The notes: generated by a model from the sequence alone, not told the origin. 64,000 nucleotides of DNA from Acidobacteria bacterium Mor1 (GCA_001664505.1 CP011806.1:1422538-1486537); one strand, 5' to 3'; positions 46,137 to 55,071 are shown, numbered from the stretch's first letter. Numbers and translations: made by a program.

Positions 46137-48352
46137 TGTTCGACGGCGCCCTGCAACGCTCGCACCTGCTCGACTACTGGCCTACCCTCGTCCGTCGACG
46201 TTGGGCCATCTTCCCGTGCGTCGCCGCAGGGGTCCTGCTCGCATTGATCGGGTCGTTCCTGGTCACGCCGATGTACCGCGCCACCGCGACGGTTCAGATC
46301 GAACGGCAGAACCCGAACATCCTCAACGTCAAGGACATGAACTCGGTCGACTACTCGTGGGCCGCGTACGCCGACTTCTACCAGACCCAGTACAAGATTC
46401 TGGGCAGTGAAGCGGTGGCCCGCCGCGCCGCCGAACGGCTCGACCTGCTGAACCATCCGTCGTTCGAGGCGGGTCAGGCTTCCGGATCCTGGCTCTCGCG
46501 GTTGCGTTCGATCATCCCGCGGCGCAGCCCTTCCCGGGATCTCGACCCCACCGAGGCGGTGACCATGCAGGTCCGCGGGGGCTTGCTCATCTCGCCGGTG
46601 CGCAACTCTCAGCTGGTCGAGGTCTCCTGGTCCGGCCCCGAGCCGGAAATGACCGCCGAGATCGCCAACGCCGTCGTCGACGCCTTCACGCATTTCAACA
46701 TCGAATCCCAGTTCACCGCTTCGGACCAGGCGACCGAGTTCCTCGTCGATCAGACCGCCCAGCTGACCCGCGAGATCTCCGCCATCGAGGAGCGCCTGCA
46801 GGAGTACGGCGAGGCCCGGCGCATCGTCTCGATCGACGACAGCAACAACATCACCCTGCGTGCCCTGGCCGACGTGGCCCAGCGGCGCACCGAAGCCCAG
46901 ACGAGCCTGGCCCAGGCCGAGGCGGTCTACCGCGCGCTGGTCGAGGCCGAACCCTCCTCGCTGCCCCAGGTGCTCGAGAACTCGCTGATCAACCAGCTGA
47001 AGTCCGAACACGCGGCCTACGAGGCGGAGCTGTCCCAGCAGGCGCGGCTGTTCAAGGAAGACTGGCCTGCGCTGCGCTCGCTGCGCTCCAAGCTGGACCA
47101 GGTCAGCGAGCGCCTCGAGTCGGAAACCCAACGCATCGCCGAGGGCGCCGTACTCGCCGCCCAGTCGGATCTCGACCGGGCCCGCCGTGAGTACCAGAAC
47201 CTCGACCGGCTGCTCGGTGAACAGGAGGACGCCGCCCAACGGCTGCGCAAGGACTCCATCGAGTTCGCCAACCTGCAGAGCGAGGCCAACAAGAAACGCG
47301 AAACCCTGGACGCGCTGATCGCCCGCCAGAACGAGATGGCGCTCTCGACCCGGCTGAAGGACCTCGACGAGACTTCGAGCAACATTCGGGTCGTCGACCG
47401 GGCCAAGGTGCCGCTGGCGCCCTTCCGCCCCAACACCCGGTTCAACCTGGCGCTGGGGTTGGTCTTCGGCGTCGGCTTCGGCATCGGCCTGGCGTTCCTG
47501 CTCGACTACGTCGACAACACCATCAACGAGCCGTCGCAACTCGAAGCGCTGAGCACCGCCCCGCTGCTGGCGATCGTTCCACGCCAGGCCGCCGAGGCCA
47601 ACGCGGGCAAGGAACAGCAGACCCAGGGCCTCGACAGGATCGTGATGCTCGACGGCCGTTCCCGCGCCGCCGAGGCGTTCCGCGAACTGCGTACGGCGAT
47701 CCTGCTCAGCAGCGCCGGCCAGGCGCCGAAGCAGCTCGCGGTCACCAGTGCCGTGCCCGAGGAAGGCAAGTCGTCGGTAGCGATGAACCTGGCGATCGTC
47801 CTGGCCCAGCTCGGCCGCAAGGTCTTGCTGGTCGACACCGACCTGCGCAAGCCGCGGCTCGATCGCGCCTTCAAGATGCCCAACAAGCGTGGCGTCAGCA
47901 CCTATCTCTCGGGGCTCGAGAAGGACCCGGTCAGCCTGACCCACGACGGCGGCGTCGAGGGCCTGAGAATCCTGCTGAGCGGCCCGATCCCGCCGAACCC
48001 GTCGGAGCTTCTGAATTCCGACGTGTTCAAGGAGATGGGCGAGGCGTTCCTCGAGGCGGGCTACGACCACATCGTCTACGACACGCCGCCGGTGCTCTCG
48101 GTCTCCGATCCGCTGGTGGTGGGTGCGGTCACCGACGTGACCATCCTCGTTGCCCGGGCCCAGTCGACCTCGCGGCACTCGGTCCGGCTGGCCCTCGAGA
48201 AGCTGGAGCAAAGCGGCCATCCGCCGATCGGCGTGGTGTTGAACGACGTCCGCGCCACCGGCCGCGTGTACCAGGGCTACTACTACGGCACTTACGAGAC
48301 GCCGGAGAACGAGCGGCCCGAGGCCGAAGACAAGCGCGCCCACGGCGCCTGA
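46136..48352 (+). CDS. Wzc-type polysaccharide co-polymerase and tyrosine autokinase (module 2)
   Basis: 738 residues. Same plan as the gene at 25874: opening LLDYWPTLVRRRW, first membrane helix ~27-47, DFYQTQYKILGSEAV (both copies share DFYQTQYKI), long coiled coil, second helix ~440-462, then the BY-kinase with Walker A SAVPEEGKSSVAMNL (~538), Walker A' LVDTDLRKPR and Walker B IVYDTPP. The C-terminal tyrosine cluster is shorter (VYQGYYYGTYE) and followed by an acidic tail. Coupled to the Wza-like gene (TAATG), so this copy is the one paired with an export channel. Confidence 0.93.
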   Translation: MFDGALQRSHLLDYWPTLVRRRWAIFPCVAAGVLLALIGSFLVTPMYRATATVQIERQNPNILNVKDMNSVDYSWAAYADFYQTQYKILGSEAVARRAAERLDLLNHPSFEAGQASGSWLSRLRSIIPRRSPSRDLDPTEAVTMQVRGGLLISPVRNSQLVEVSWSGPEPEMTAEIANAVVDAFTHFNIESQFTASDQATEFLVDQTAQLTREISAIEERLQEYGEARRIVSIDDSNNITLRALADVAQRRTEAQTSLAQAEAVYRALVEAEPSSLPQVLENSLINQLKSEHAAYEAELSQQARLFKEDWPALRSLRSKLDQVSERLESETQRIAEGAVLAAQSDLDRARREYQNLDRLLGEQEDAAQRLRKDSIEFANLQSEANKKRETLDALIARQNEMALSTRLKDLDETSSNIRVVDRAKVPLAPFRPNTRFNLALGLVFGVGFGIGLAFLLDYVDNTINEPSQLEALSTAPLLAIVPRQAAEANAGKEQQTQGLDRIVMLDGRSRAAEAFRELRTAILLSSAGQAPKQLAVTSAVPEEGKSSVAMNLAIVLAQLGRKVLLVDTDLRKPRLDRAFKMPNKRGVSTYLSGLEKDPVSLTHDGGVEGLRILLSGPIPPNPSELLNSDVFKEMGEAFLEAGYDHIVYDTPPVLSVSDPLVVGAVTDVTILVARAQSTSRHSVRLALEKLEQSGHPPIGVVLNDVRATGRVYQGYYYGTYETPENERPEAEDKRAHGA

Positions 48353-48362
48353 CGGCGGCACG

Positions 48363-50870
48363 ATGACCCGGCGCGACTCCCTGGCCACGGCGATGGCCTG
48401 GAGCCTCGGTGCAGTGATCGTGATCGCCCCGCTACCCTTCGGGTCGATCATTCCGCCGGCGCGGGTGGCCCTCGAGGTCGCCGCCCTGGCCCTGGCCTGC
48501 GTCTGGGCGCTGAGGGAATGGGTCCGCGGCTCGGACCCCCTGCCCCGGGCCCTTCTGATCGGGCTCCTGGGAGTGCTGCTCCTCGGCGCGTTCCAGATGG
48601 CGCCGCTCCCGTCGGGGGTTCACGGCGCGCTGTCTCCCCGCTCCGCCGAACTGCGAACGACCACCCTCGCCGCCGAGCCGCTGCTCGCCGCCGAGAGCCG
48701 GGTGCTCGAGGTCGAACCGGAACAGCTGATCCGGCCGTCGACCCTGTCGGTGGACCCCGAGGCGACCGCCTCGGCCCTGCGTACCGGAACGGCCTACGCC
48801 GCCCTGCTGCTGGTTGCGTTGAGCGTCGCTGCTGCGGGGCGCGGGCGCCTGCTGCTGCTGGCCGGCCTGCTCTCCGCCGCCTTCCAGAGCCTCCACGGCA
48901 TCCTCGTGTTCCTCTCGGGGCACGATCAGATCTGGAACGTGGCAAAACGGGTCTCTCTCGACGCCGCCACCGGGACCTACATCAACCGCAATCACTTCGC
49001 CGGCTTCGTCGCGGCGGGATGCTGCTGCGGAGCGGCCCTCGCCCTGGGTCTGATGCGGCGTCGAAACCCCGATGCCCAACACCCGCTGGTGCGCTTGCTC
49101 GGCGCCGACGGCAGCCGTGTATTCATGCTCTGGATGCTGACCGCCCTTGCGCTGGCCGGGCTGCTGCTGTCCTCTTCGCGGATGGGCATCGCCGTCGGCA
49201 TCGGCATGCTCTCGATCACCGTCCTCGGCAGCATGCGGGGAGGAGCACAGCGCAGGCTGCTGGCCCTCGCGGTCTTGCTGCTGTTTGCGGCGATTCCGCT
49301 GGCTCAGGTCGGCCTGGAGGCGTTGTTCGAACGCTACGGACAGTCCTTCGACTCTTTTGCCGAGGGCCGCTCGACGGTCTGGTTCGACACCGGCCGGTTG
49401 GCGACGGCATTCCCGCTGACCGGTGCGGGCTTCGGCACCTTCGCCACGGTCTACCCCAGCTTCCGCTCGGCCAGCGTGCGCCTGTTCTACGAACACGCCC
49501 ACAACGACTACCTGCAGTTCGCCGCCGAGGGCGGACTGATCGGCGTGCTGCTGATCGGCCTCGTGCTGTGGGTGTTGGTGGGACACCTGCGGGCCGCCCT
49601 CACCGGGGTCAAGGGCACCACCGGTTTCGGCCTCGCCGCGGCTCTCGTCACGCTGCTCTTGCACACCGCCGTCGATTTTCATTTCCACATGCCGGCCAAC
49701 GGCGCCTTCATCGCCATTCTCGCCGGCGCGTTGATCGGCCTGCCCCCCAAACGACGGGAACTCCAGTTGGTTCGAGAAGAGCCGGTCCGACCCCACCGGT
49801 TCCGCAGCCCGGCGGTGGCGGCCCTGTTGATCACGCTGGCGCTGGCGGCGACGGCATCGGGCGCCGACAGGGCCCGGCAGCCGGTCGAGGCCAAGGACCT
49901 GGTGCGCTCCACCATCCTGCAGGCGATCGAGGTCGGCACCGAGGATCAGACCGTGCGGGACGCCCTGCTGGCCATGCGCCAGGAGTTGGCCCGCAGGCCG
50001 CTCCAGGCCAAGACCCGCGCGATCTACGCCATGCTGCTGTTCGGCGCGGGGCGGGATGACGAGGCGCTGGAAGCCGCGGCGTTCCACGCCCGGCTCGCGG
50101 CGGGCCAGGCCCCGGTCACCGTTCCGGTGGTGCGCTACGCGACCAACATCCTGGTACGAACCGGCTACTCCGACGAAGGGGTGGAACTGGTCGGGCACAT
50201 GTTCGGCTACGCCCCCCGGGACGCAGCCAAGCTGCTGGCCCAGATCGAGACCTTCGTCACTCCCGAGGCGATCGAGAGCGCCCTCTCCCAGCGCCCCGAA
50301 GCGTGGGTCGCCCGGACTCGACAGCTCTCGGGATCGGGACGCCGGGACGAGGCGATGGACACGGTGCGGAGCGCGTTCCAACGTTGGCCCGAAGACCTCG
50401 AGGTGCGGATCGAGACCGCGACCCAGGCGTTGACCGAAGGGGACACTCCCCTGCTCGACCGGGCCCTGTCGGGGGATCTCCCGCGGGTCGACCGCGCGGC
50501 GCGGCTCTGGGGCTACCGTGCGGTGCGACACGCCGAGACCGGCCGAACCGACGACGCCCGGCGGGACGCCGTCGCCGCCGTCGAGCTCGACGGCTCGGAT
50601 CCGTCGATCCTGCGGCTCGCCGGCGACGCACGGGCGGGCATCGGCGAACATGACGAAGCCCGCACCCTCTGGCGGCGGGCGCTGCACCGTCTCCCCGACG
50701 ACGGCCCGGCAGGCGCCCGCCTGGCGGTGCTGGTCCGTCTGGCGCGCCTGGAGGATCGCCGTGGAACCGGCAGTGCCGCGCTCTCGGCCTGGCGCTCGGT
50801 CCTCAGCCTGGCCCCGGACAATCCCGAGGCCCGGCGCCGGGTGGACGAGCTGGCGGGATTCCGCCGCTAG
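48363..50870 (+). CDS. O-antigen ligase-like membrane protein with C-terminal TPR domain (module 2)
   Basis: 835 residues. The first ~470 residues are a polytopic ligase/polymerase domain like the 28265 product, with the same signature (GTYINRNHFAGFV) and the periplasmic loop VWFDTGRLATAFPLTGAGFGTF, then HAHNDYLQFAAEGG. After a last membrane helix (~480-500) come ~330 residues of TPR-like helices (ALLAMRQELARRPLQAKTRA, AAFHARLAAGQAPVTV, LWRRALHRLPDDGPAGARL, AWRSVLSLAPDNPEARRR). Ligase-TPR fusions are known in Wzy_C proteins that glycosylate proteins or attach glycans; the acceptor here is not visible. Confidence 0.88.
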   Translation: MTRRDSLATAMAWSLGAVIVIAPLPFGSIIPPARVALEVAALALACVWALREWVRGSDPLPRALLIGLLGVLLLGAFQMAPLPSGVHGALSPRSAELRTTTLAAEPLLAAESRVLEVEPEQLIRPSTLSVDPEATASALRTGTAYAALLLVALSVAAAGRGRLLLLAGLLSAAFQSLHGILVFLSGHDQIWNVAKRVSLDAATGTYINRNHFAGFVAAGCCCGAALALGLMRRRNPDAQHPLVRLLGADGSRVFMLWMLTALALAGLLLSSSRMGIAVGIGMLSITVLGSMRGGAQRRLLALAVLLLFAAIPLAQVGLEALFERYGQSFDSFAEGRSTVWFDTGRLATAFPLTGAGFGTFATVYPSFRSASVRLFYEHAHNDYLQFAAEGGLIGVLLIGLVLWVLVGHLRAALTGVKGTTGFGLAAALVTLLLHTAVDFHFHMPANGAFIAILAGALIGLPPKRRELQLVREEPVRPHRFRSPAVAALLITLALAATASGADRARQPVEAKDLVRSTILQAIEVGTEDQTVRDALLAMRQELARRPLQAKTRAIYAMLLFGAGRDDEALEAAAFHARLAAGQAPVTVPVVRYATNILVRTGYSDEGVELVGHMFGYAPRDAAKLLAQIETFVTPEAIESALSQRPEAWVARTRQLSGSGRRDEAMDTVRSAFQRWPEDLEVRIETATQALTEGDTPLLDRALSGDLPRVDRAARLWGYRAVRHAETGRTDDARRDAVAAVELDGSDPSILRLAGDARAGIGEHDEARTLWRRALHRLPDDGPAGARLAVLVRLARLEDRRGTGSAALSAWRSVLSLAPDNPEARRRVDELAGFRR

Positions 50871-50882
50871 TCCGGGCCGGCG

Positions 50883-50911
50883 TTGCCGGGCAACCCACCC
50901 CGGCATACACT
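50883..50911 (+). promoter_or_regulatory. Putative promoter of tail-family gene C
   Basis: TTGCCG (50883-50888), 17 nt, TACACT (50906-50911); predicted start near 50918, 18 nt before the ATG, with a strong AGGAGG site between. Separates this gene from the upstream EPS operon. Confidence 0.45.
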
Positions 50912-50935
50912 GGCGGCTCGATCAGGAGGTAACGG

Positions 50936-51523
50936 ATGACTCGGTTCGTGGGAAGCGCCCTGGCGGCGCTGATCGTGATGGGCTGCGCGGCAGGCGCCTT
51001 CGCCGCCGACGACGAGGCCAAGGCGGATGCCGGCTCGATGGCCCTGGCGGAACTCAAGGGCAAGGTTCAGGACGACACCGAGCGCCCGATCCGGGGCGCG
51101 GTGGTGCATCTGTTCCACCTGGCCAACGAGACCATGACCCTGTCCGAGCCGACGGACGGCGGCGGCGAGTTCGAGCTGGTCGGGGTGGCCCACGGCTACT
51201 ACGACGTGGCCATCGAGACCGCCGACGGGACCTTCCCGGTGGCCGAAGTGATGAACGTCGGGCCCAAATCCAAGGCGACGTTGATCTTCACCCTGATCCC
51301 CGATGCGGAACGCTCGGCCGATGCCACCGCCCGGCGCCCGTTCATGGGCACGGGGCAGGCCGGAGCCGGCCGGGCCGACCTGCGGAGCAAGCCCCGGGGG
51401 ATCGATTTCTGGAAGAGCACCAAGGGCATCGTGATCCTCTCCGCCGCCGGCGGCGCCGCCCTTCTGGCCATCGCCTACGAGGACAACACCGACGAGTTCC
51501 AGGCCAGCCCCTCGGCCCCTTGA
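50936..51523 (+). CDS. Exported regulatory-like protein with hydrophobic-acidic-SPSAP tail (tail family member C)
   Basis: 195 residues; ATG with AGGAGG six bases upstream. Signal peptide ~1-24 (ALAALIVMGCAAGAFAAD). Regulatory-like beta domain ~35-110 (LKGKVQDDTERPIRGAVVHL, GGGEFELVGVAHGYYDVAI). Basic/Gly linker (~125-150), then a hydrophobic segment (~163-181, GIVILSAAGGAALLAIAY), acidic residues (EDNTDEF) and the ending QASPSAP. Only the tail plan, not the linker sequence, is shared with the copies at 23952 and 25273. Confidence 0.87.
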   Translation: MTRFVGSALAALIVMGCAAGAFAADDEAKADAGSMALAELKGKVQDDTERPIRGAVVHLFHLANETMTLSEPTDGGGEFELVGVAHGYYDVAIETADGTFPVAEVMNVGPKSKATLIFTLIPDAERSADATARRPFMGTGQAGAGRADLRSKPRGIDFWKSTKGIVILSAAGGAALLAIAYEDNTDEFQASPSAP

Positions 51524-51574
51524 CCGACCGTCCGCAAACGCGGTGGCCGGACCGCGATCCATCGGCCGTGAGGC

Positions 51575-51603
51575 TTGACAGAAGCCCTGGCCGGACTGAG
51601 AAT
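51575..51603 (+). promoter_or_regulatory. Putative sigma70 promoter of tail-family gene D
   Basis: Consensus TTGACA (51575-51580), 17 nt, GAGAAT (51598-51603). Predicted start near 51610, about 42 nt before the ATG at 51652. Confidence 0.55.
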
Positions 51604-51651
51604 ATGCGACGCTTCCATAACCACTCCATGTCCCCCGGGAGGCCTGTTCCT

Positions 51652-52149
51652 ATGAAAATTCAACTACGTCGAGCCCTGGCCCTGGGCATGGCGATTTCCG
51701 TCCTTGCACTGACCGCCGTTTCCCCCGCCCTGGCCGCCGAACAGGCTGCGCTTCAGGGCAAGATTCTCGATGCCGACGGCCTCTCGCCCCGTGCGGGCGT
51801 GGTCGTGTCTCTGGTCGACGAAAACGGCGAGACCCTCTACCGCTCGGAGCAGTCCGACGCGCAGGGCCGCTTCAGCATCGACGCCCAGGCGGGTAACTTC
51901 GGCCTGGTCGCCAGCACCGACGAAGGCGCCTACCTGGCCGCCGACGAGTTCGCCGTCAACGCCGGCAGCAACGAAGCGGTGGTGCTGGCGCTCAAGCCGA
52001 CGACCTCCCTGGCTCCGGGCCAGCAGGCGGCGGCGTCGGGCGCGTCCAAGACGACCAAGTACATCATCGCCGGCGTGCTGGTGGTGGCAGGCGTCTTCCT
52101 GATCGACGAACTGTCCGAAGACGAAGAAGAAACCAGCAGCCCGTTCTAG
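51652..52149 (+). CDS. Exported regulatory-like protein with hydrophobic-acidic-SSPF tail (tail family member D)
   Basis: 165 residues; GGGAGG lies nine bases before the ATG. Signal peptide ~1-28 (LALGMAISVLALTAVSPALAA). Regulatory-like domain ~30-105 (LQGKILDADGLSPRAGVVVS, QGRFSIDAQAGNFGLVA). A short Gly/Ser/Lys linker (AASGASKTTK) precedes a hydrophobic segment (~140-156, YIIAGVLVVAGVFLI), an acidic cluster (DELSEDEEE) and TSSPF. The last residues differ from the SPxAP of the other three members. Last gene before a terminator that closes the EPS region. Confidence 0.87.
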   Translation: MKIQLRRALALGMAISVLALTAVSPALAAEQAALQGKILDADGLSPRAGVVVSLVDENGETLYRSEQSDAQGRFSIDAQAGNFGLVASTDEGAYLAADEFAVNAGSNEAVVLALKPTTSLAPGQQAAASGASKTTKYIIAGVLVVAGVFLIDELSEDEEETSSPF

Positions 52150-52176
52150 CTGAACGAGCGACTCACGGAATTCCAG

Positions 52177-52215
52177 AGCCCCGGCCGGCACGACCCGGTC
52201 GGGGCTTTTCCTTTT
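52177..52215 (+). terminator. Intrinsic terminator closing the EPS region
   Basis: A 12-bp stem with one G-U pair (52177-52188 with 52195-52206, AGCCCCGGCCGG and its partner), 6-nt loop and a TTTTCCTTTT tract. Placed 27 nt after the last tail-family gene. Confidence 0.85.
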
Positions 52216-52256
52216 GCGGGGTGCGTCACCGGGCCGACAGGGACGGTGACCTCCGG

Positions 52257-53414
52257 CTAGCCCGTGTCCTTGAGCACCGACTCCCGCAGCTTTTCCGCCT
52301 CGTGCCGCGACGCGTCCCGCCAGTGCCCCAGCTTGCGTTTGCGCTCGATCGCCTCGCGGGAATAGCGCACGCTCGAGACCAGGCGCCCATCTTCGGTAAA
52401 GAAGTGGGTGCGGCCCCGCCCGCCGAGGATCACCCGGGTCCCGCTGCGTGCGTCGACGAGCACATCGTCGGTCGACGCAGCGCGGGTATCGTCGACCGCC
52501 TTGCGGGTGGGGCGTTCCCCCGATTCATGACGTTCGTCGGCATGCCGGGTCCGGCGCCCTCTCGAACGGAGCTCCCGCTCGAGGCGCCTTACCAAGCCGC
52601 GCAAGATCGCCTCGACCCGTTCATAGGCGGCGTCGGGCACGCGATCACGGTTCTTCGATCCGCGGGGTAGCCGCACGGTCTGGAGCGCGCCCTGGGCCCA
52701 GCGCACCGGGCGCCGCCAGGGAAGTTCCCGTTGACGGTCCCACAGCGCCGCCAGGTCCTCACCCGACGGCGAACGCCCCAGGATGTTGAGCCCCAGGCGG
52801 ACGTTCCCCTTGCGGCCGTGAGACGCCGCGACCTGAAAGGTCAGGGCCAGCACCCCGCGCCCCTCCTCGAGCCGGGAAGGCACCGGGAAGAAACCGGCGG
52901 CGACCTGGGCCAAGAGCTCCTGGGAGCGGGTGCGGAAGGCCTGGATCACCTCTTCCCCCAGCTCGTCCCGCCCCTGGAGCAGGGTCAGAAATGCGGGAGG
53001 CGTCCTGTAGAGGCGATCGACCTCGGGCAGGCGGCGTTCGAGGCAGAGCTGGGCGAAGTCCACCCACACCGGCAGACCGGTCGGGGCGTAGCCGGTCAGC
53101 ACGTGACGCGAGGAGGGCGGCTGGGTGTGCTCGCACCGGGTGCCGCTGCAGCGGTGACAGAAGGCGTGGCCGGGGCGGAAGGCCGCCTCCTGCTCGATGG
53201 CGTCGTCGAGCAACTCCTCGAGGCTCGCCACCAGCCGGTCGGCGAAGGGTTCCCCCTCGTCGCCGCCCGCCTTCGGCAGGCGCAGCGACGCCACGATCTC
53301 CCCGATGCGGGGCTCGATCAGGTGCCCCCCGGGCCGTCGATCCAGCAGTTCCCGGATCAGCGACCACAGGGCCTGGTGGATCTGCTCTCCATACTCGCCG
53401 GCCCGGTCAGACAT
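52257..53414 (-). CDS. Unknown protein with Cys/His cluster
   Basis: 385 residues, no signal peptide. I recognise no family. Visible: an N-terminal helical part (QIHQALWSLIRELLDRR), then FCHRCSGTRCEHTQPPSSRH (~105-125), a CxxC-x3-C-H cluster that could bind zinc; a middle part (~125-290) with GFFPVPSRLEEGRGVLALTF and GNVRLGLNILG; a positively charged stretch (~300-340); and a C-terminal GTRVILGGRGRTHFFTEDG and SVRYSREAIERKRKLGHWR. The ATG has no Shine-Dalgarno, but CATAAT lies six bases before it (53421-53426). The basic, Cys-rich character would suit nucleic-acid binding; this is a guess. Confidence 0.75.
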   Translation of the reverse strand: MSDRAGEYGEQIHQALWSLIRELLDRRPGGHLIEPRIGEIVASLRLPKAGGDEGEPFADRLVASLEELLDDAIEQEAAFRPGHAFCHRCSGTRCEHTQPPSSRHVLTGYAPTGLPVWVDFAQLCLERRLPEVDRLYRTPPAFLTLLQGRDELGEEVIQAFRTRSQELLAQVAAGFFPVPSRLEEGRGVLALTFQVAASHGRKGNVRLGLNILGRSPSGEDLAALWDRQRELPWRRPVRWAQGALQTVRLPRGSKNRDRVPDAAYERVEAILRGLVRRLERELRSRGRRTRHADERHESGERPTRKAVDDTRAASTDDVLVDARSGTRVILGGRGRTHFFTEDGRLVSSVRYSREAIERKRKLGHWRDASRHEAEKLRESVLKDTG

Positions 53415-53562
53415 GGGACCATTATGCGTGGAAACGCAAGGACGCGCCGAGGGAGGAGAACCGGCGGTCCGGGCGGCCCCGCTGCGGCATGGACTGTTAA
53501 CATGGAAGGGTCGGTCTCCCCGGGACCGGCGCGGCACCCCTAAAGGAGTGGGCAACCGCCTG

Positions 53563-54342
53563 ATGGTGAAGCCTGGCGATCAGAACAGATCCGATGACCG
53601 GCCGCTGATGCGCCAGACCTGGGGAAAGCTCGCCTTCTTCCACTGGACGGTTCCCGCCGCCGAGGTCGACCGACTGCTGCCCGAGGGCATCGAGCTCGAT
53701 CTGTTCGGGGACCAGGCCTGGGTCAGCGTGGTGCCCTTCTCGGTCAGCGGGCTGAAGGCCTCGCTGCTCCCGCCGCTACCCGGGCTGCTGACGTTCAACG
53801 AGCTGAGCGTGCGCACCTACGTGCGCGCCCTCGGTTTTCCCGGCGTCTGGCATTTCTCCCTGGACGCCAGCAGCGCCGTTGCGGTCCAGGCGGCCCGCAT
53901 GGCGTTTCACCTGCCCTACTACAACGCCGAGATCGAACTCGGCGTCGAGGCGACCCAGGCTCACTGCCGCTGCCGGAGACGGCACCGTAACGCACCGGCG
54001 GCGACCTTCGAAGCCCGTTGGGCGGTGGGCGAGAACCTGCGCACCTCGCGACCGGGAAGTCTCGAACACTTCCTGACCGAACGGCACTCGCTGTTCACCT
54101 CCCACAAGGGGCGGCTCGAGCGCTTCCGCGTGCGCCACGACACCTGTGCGCTCCGCCGCGGCACGCTGCTCGAGTTGGAGTCGACGATGATCGAGGCGGC
54201 GGGCATTCCCTCGCCGGGTGAACCGCAACTGGTGCACTGCGTCGACGAACTGGCGGTCGAGGTCTGGCCGCTGGAATCGGCGGAGGCTCAGCGAGTGCGG
54301 GGAAAGAGCACCGGCACGTCGCCGGCGTGGCAGATCGAGTAG
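53563..54342 (+). CDS. DUF2071/YqjF-family protein
   Basis: 259 residues. The family order is clear: LMRQTWGKLAFFHWTVPAAEV, LLPEGIELDLFGDQAWVSVVPF, LPGLLTFNELSVRTYV, GVWHFSLDASSAVAVQAARM, HLPYYNAEIEL and TSHKGRLERFRVRHD. YqjF/DUF2071 proteins have an acetoacetate-decarboxylase-like beta fold, but no reaction is established. An AAAGGAG lies 14 nt before the chosen ATG, so an upstream GTG or CTG start is possible. It ends 3 nt from the convergent uppS stop. Confidence 0.9.
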   Translation: MVKPGDQNRSDDRPLMRQTWGKLAFFHWTVPAAEVDRLLPEGIELDLFGDQAWVSVVPFSVSGLKASLLPPLPGLLTFNELSVRTYVRALGFPGVWHFSLDASSAVAVQAARMAFHLPYYNAEIELGVEATQAHCRCRRRHRNAPAATFEARWAVGENLRTSRPGSLEHFLTERHSLFTSHKGRLERFRVRHDTCALRRGTLLELESTMIEAAGIPSPGEPQLVHCVDELAVEVWPLESAEAQRVRGKSTGTSPAWQIE

Positions 54343-54345
54343 CGG

Positions 54346-55071
54346 CTAACCGGCGCTGCTCTCGGGCACCTGGCCGAAACGGCGCTGGCGCCGTTGGAAC
54401 TCGGCCAACGCCGTTTCAAGATCCGCCGCCGTGAAGTCGGGCCACATGACCGGCGTGAAGTAGAGCTCGGCGTAGGCGCATTCCCACAACAGGAAGTCGC
54501 TGAGGCGTTGTTCGCCGCCGGTGCGGATCAGGAAGTCCACATCCCGGTAACCGTCGCCGAGACCGCCTGCCGTGGCGAGACGGCGGTCGAAGGATTCCCG
54601 GGTCGCCCCCTCGGCCTCGAGAGCCGACGCCGCGCGCAGGATCTGATCCCGGGCGGAATAGTCGATGGCAAGCCGCAGGTCGAGAGCCCGTCCGCCGGAG
54701 GTCGCGGCCTCGGCCTTTTCGATGCTGCGCACCAGGCCCGGATCCAGCCGGTCGCGGCGCCCGATCATGCGCAGCCGGACACCGTTGCGCACGCTGCGGC
54801 GGGTCTCCGAGGGGATGAACTCTCGAAGCAGCCGCATCAACGCCTGGACCTCTCCCTTGGGGCGCTGCCAGTTGTCCGAAGAAAACGCGTAGAGGGTCAG
54901 CGCGCCGATGCCCATCGAAGGCGCCGACTCGACCACCCGGCGCACGGCCCGCACGCCGGCGCGATGGCCGGCGGCCCGGCGCAGCGAGCGCCGCTGGGCC
55001 CAACGGCCGTTGCCGTCCATGATGATGGCGACGTGCAGGCCGCCGGCGGTATCACTCCCCGCGGGTGGCAT
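54346..55071 (-). CDS. uppS: Isoprenyl (undecaprenyl) diphosphate synthase
   Basis: 241 residues. Cis-prenyltransferase that makes the C55 carrier lipid used for peptidoglycan and EPS repeat units. Motifs: [13 protein letters not shown] with the catalytic Asp (~residue 19), [40 protein letters not shown] (AIxYSxR region), [25 protein letters not shown] split over the RTxGExRxSxF region, and WPDF near the end. It overlaps the regulator gene upstream by 20 nt. Lack of a nearby cdsA does not weaken the call. Confidence 0.95.
   Translation of the reverse strand: MPPAGSDTAGGLHVAIIMDGNGRWAQRRSLRRAAGHRAGVRAVRRVVESAPSMGIGALTLYAFSSDNWQRPKGEVQALMRLLREFIPSETRRSVRNGVRLRMIGRRDRLDPGLVRSIEKAEAATSGGRALDLRLAIDYSARDQILRAASALEAEGATRESFDRRLATAGGLGDGYRDVDFLIRTGGEQRLSDFLLWECAYAELYFTPVMWPDFTAADLETALAEFQRRQRRFGQVPESSAG

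Noticed and set aside
46133-48451. 772-codon open frame opposite the second Wzc gene
   Set aside because: Shadow frame; the plus strand encodes an unmistakable Wzc with Walker motifs. The same applies to long frames opposite asnB (30923-32686) and the dehydratase (38766-40805).
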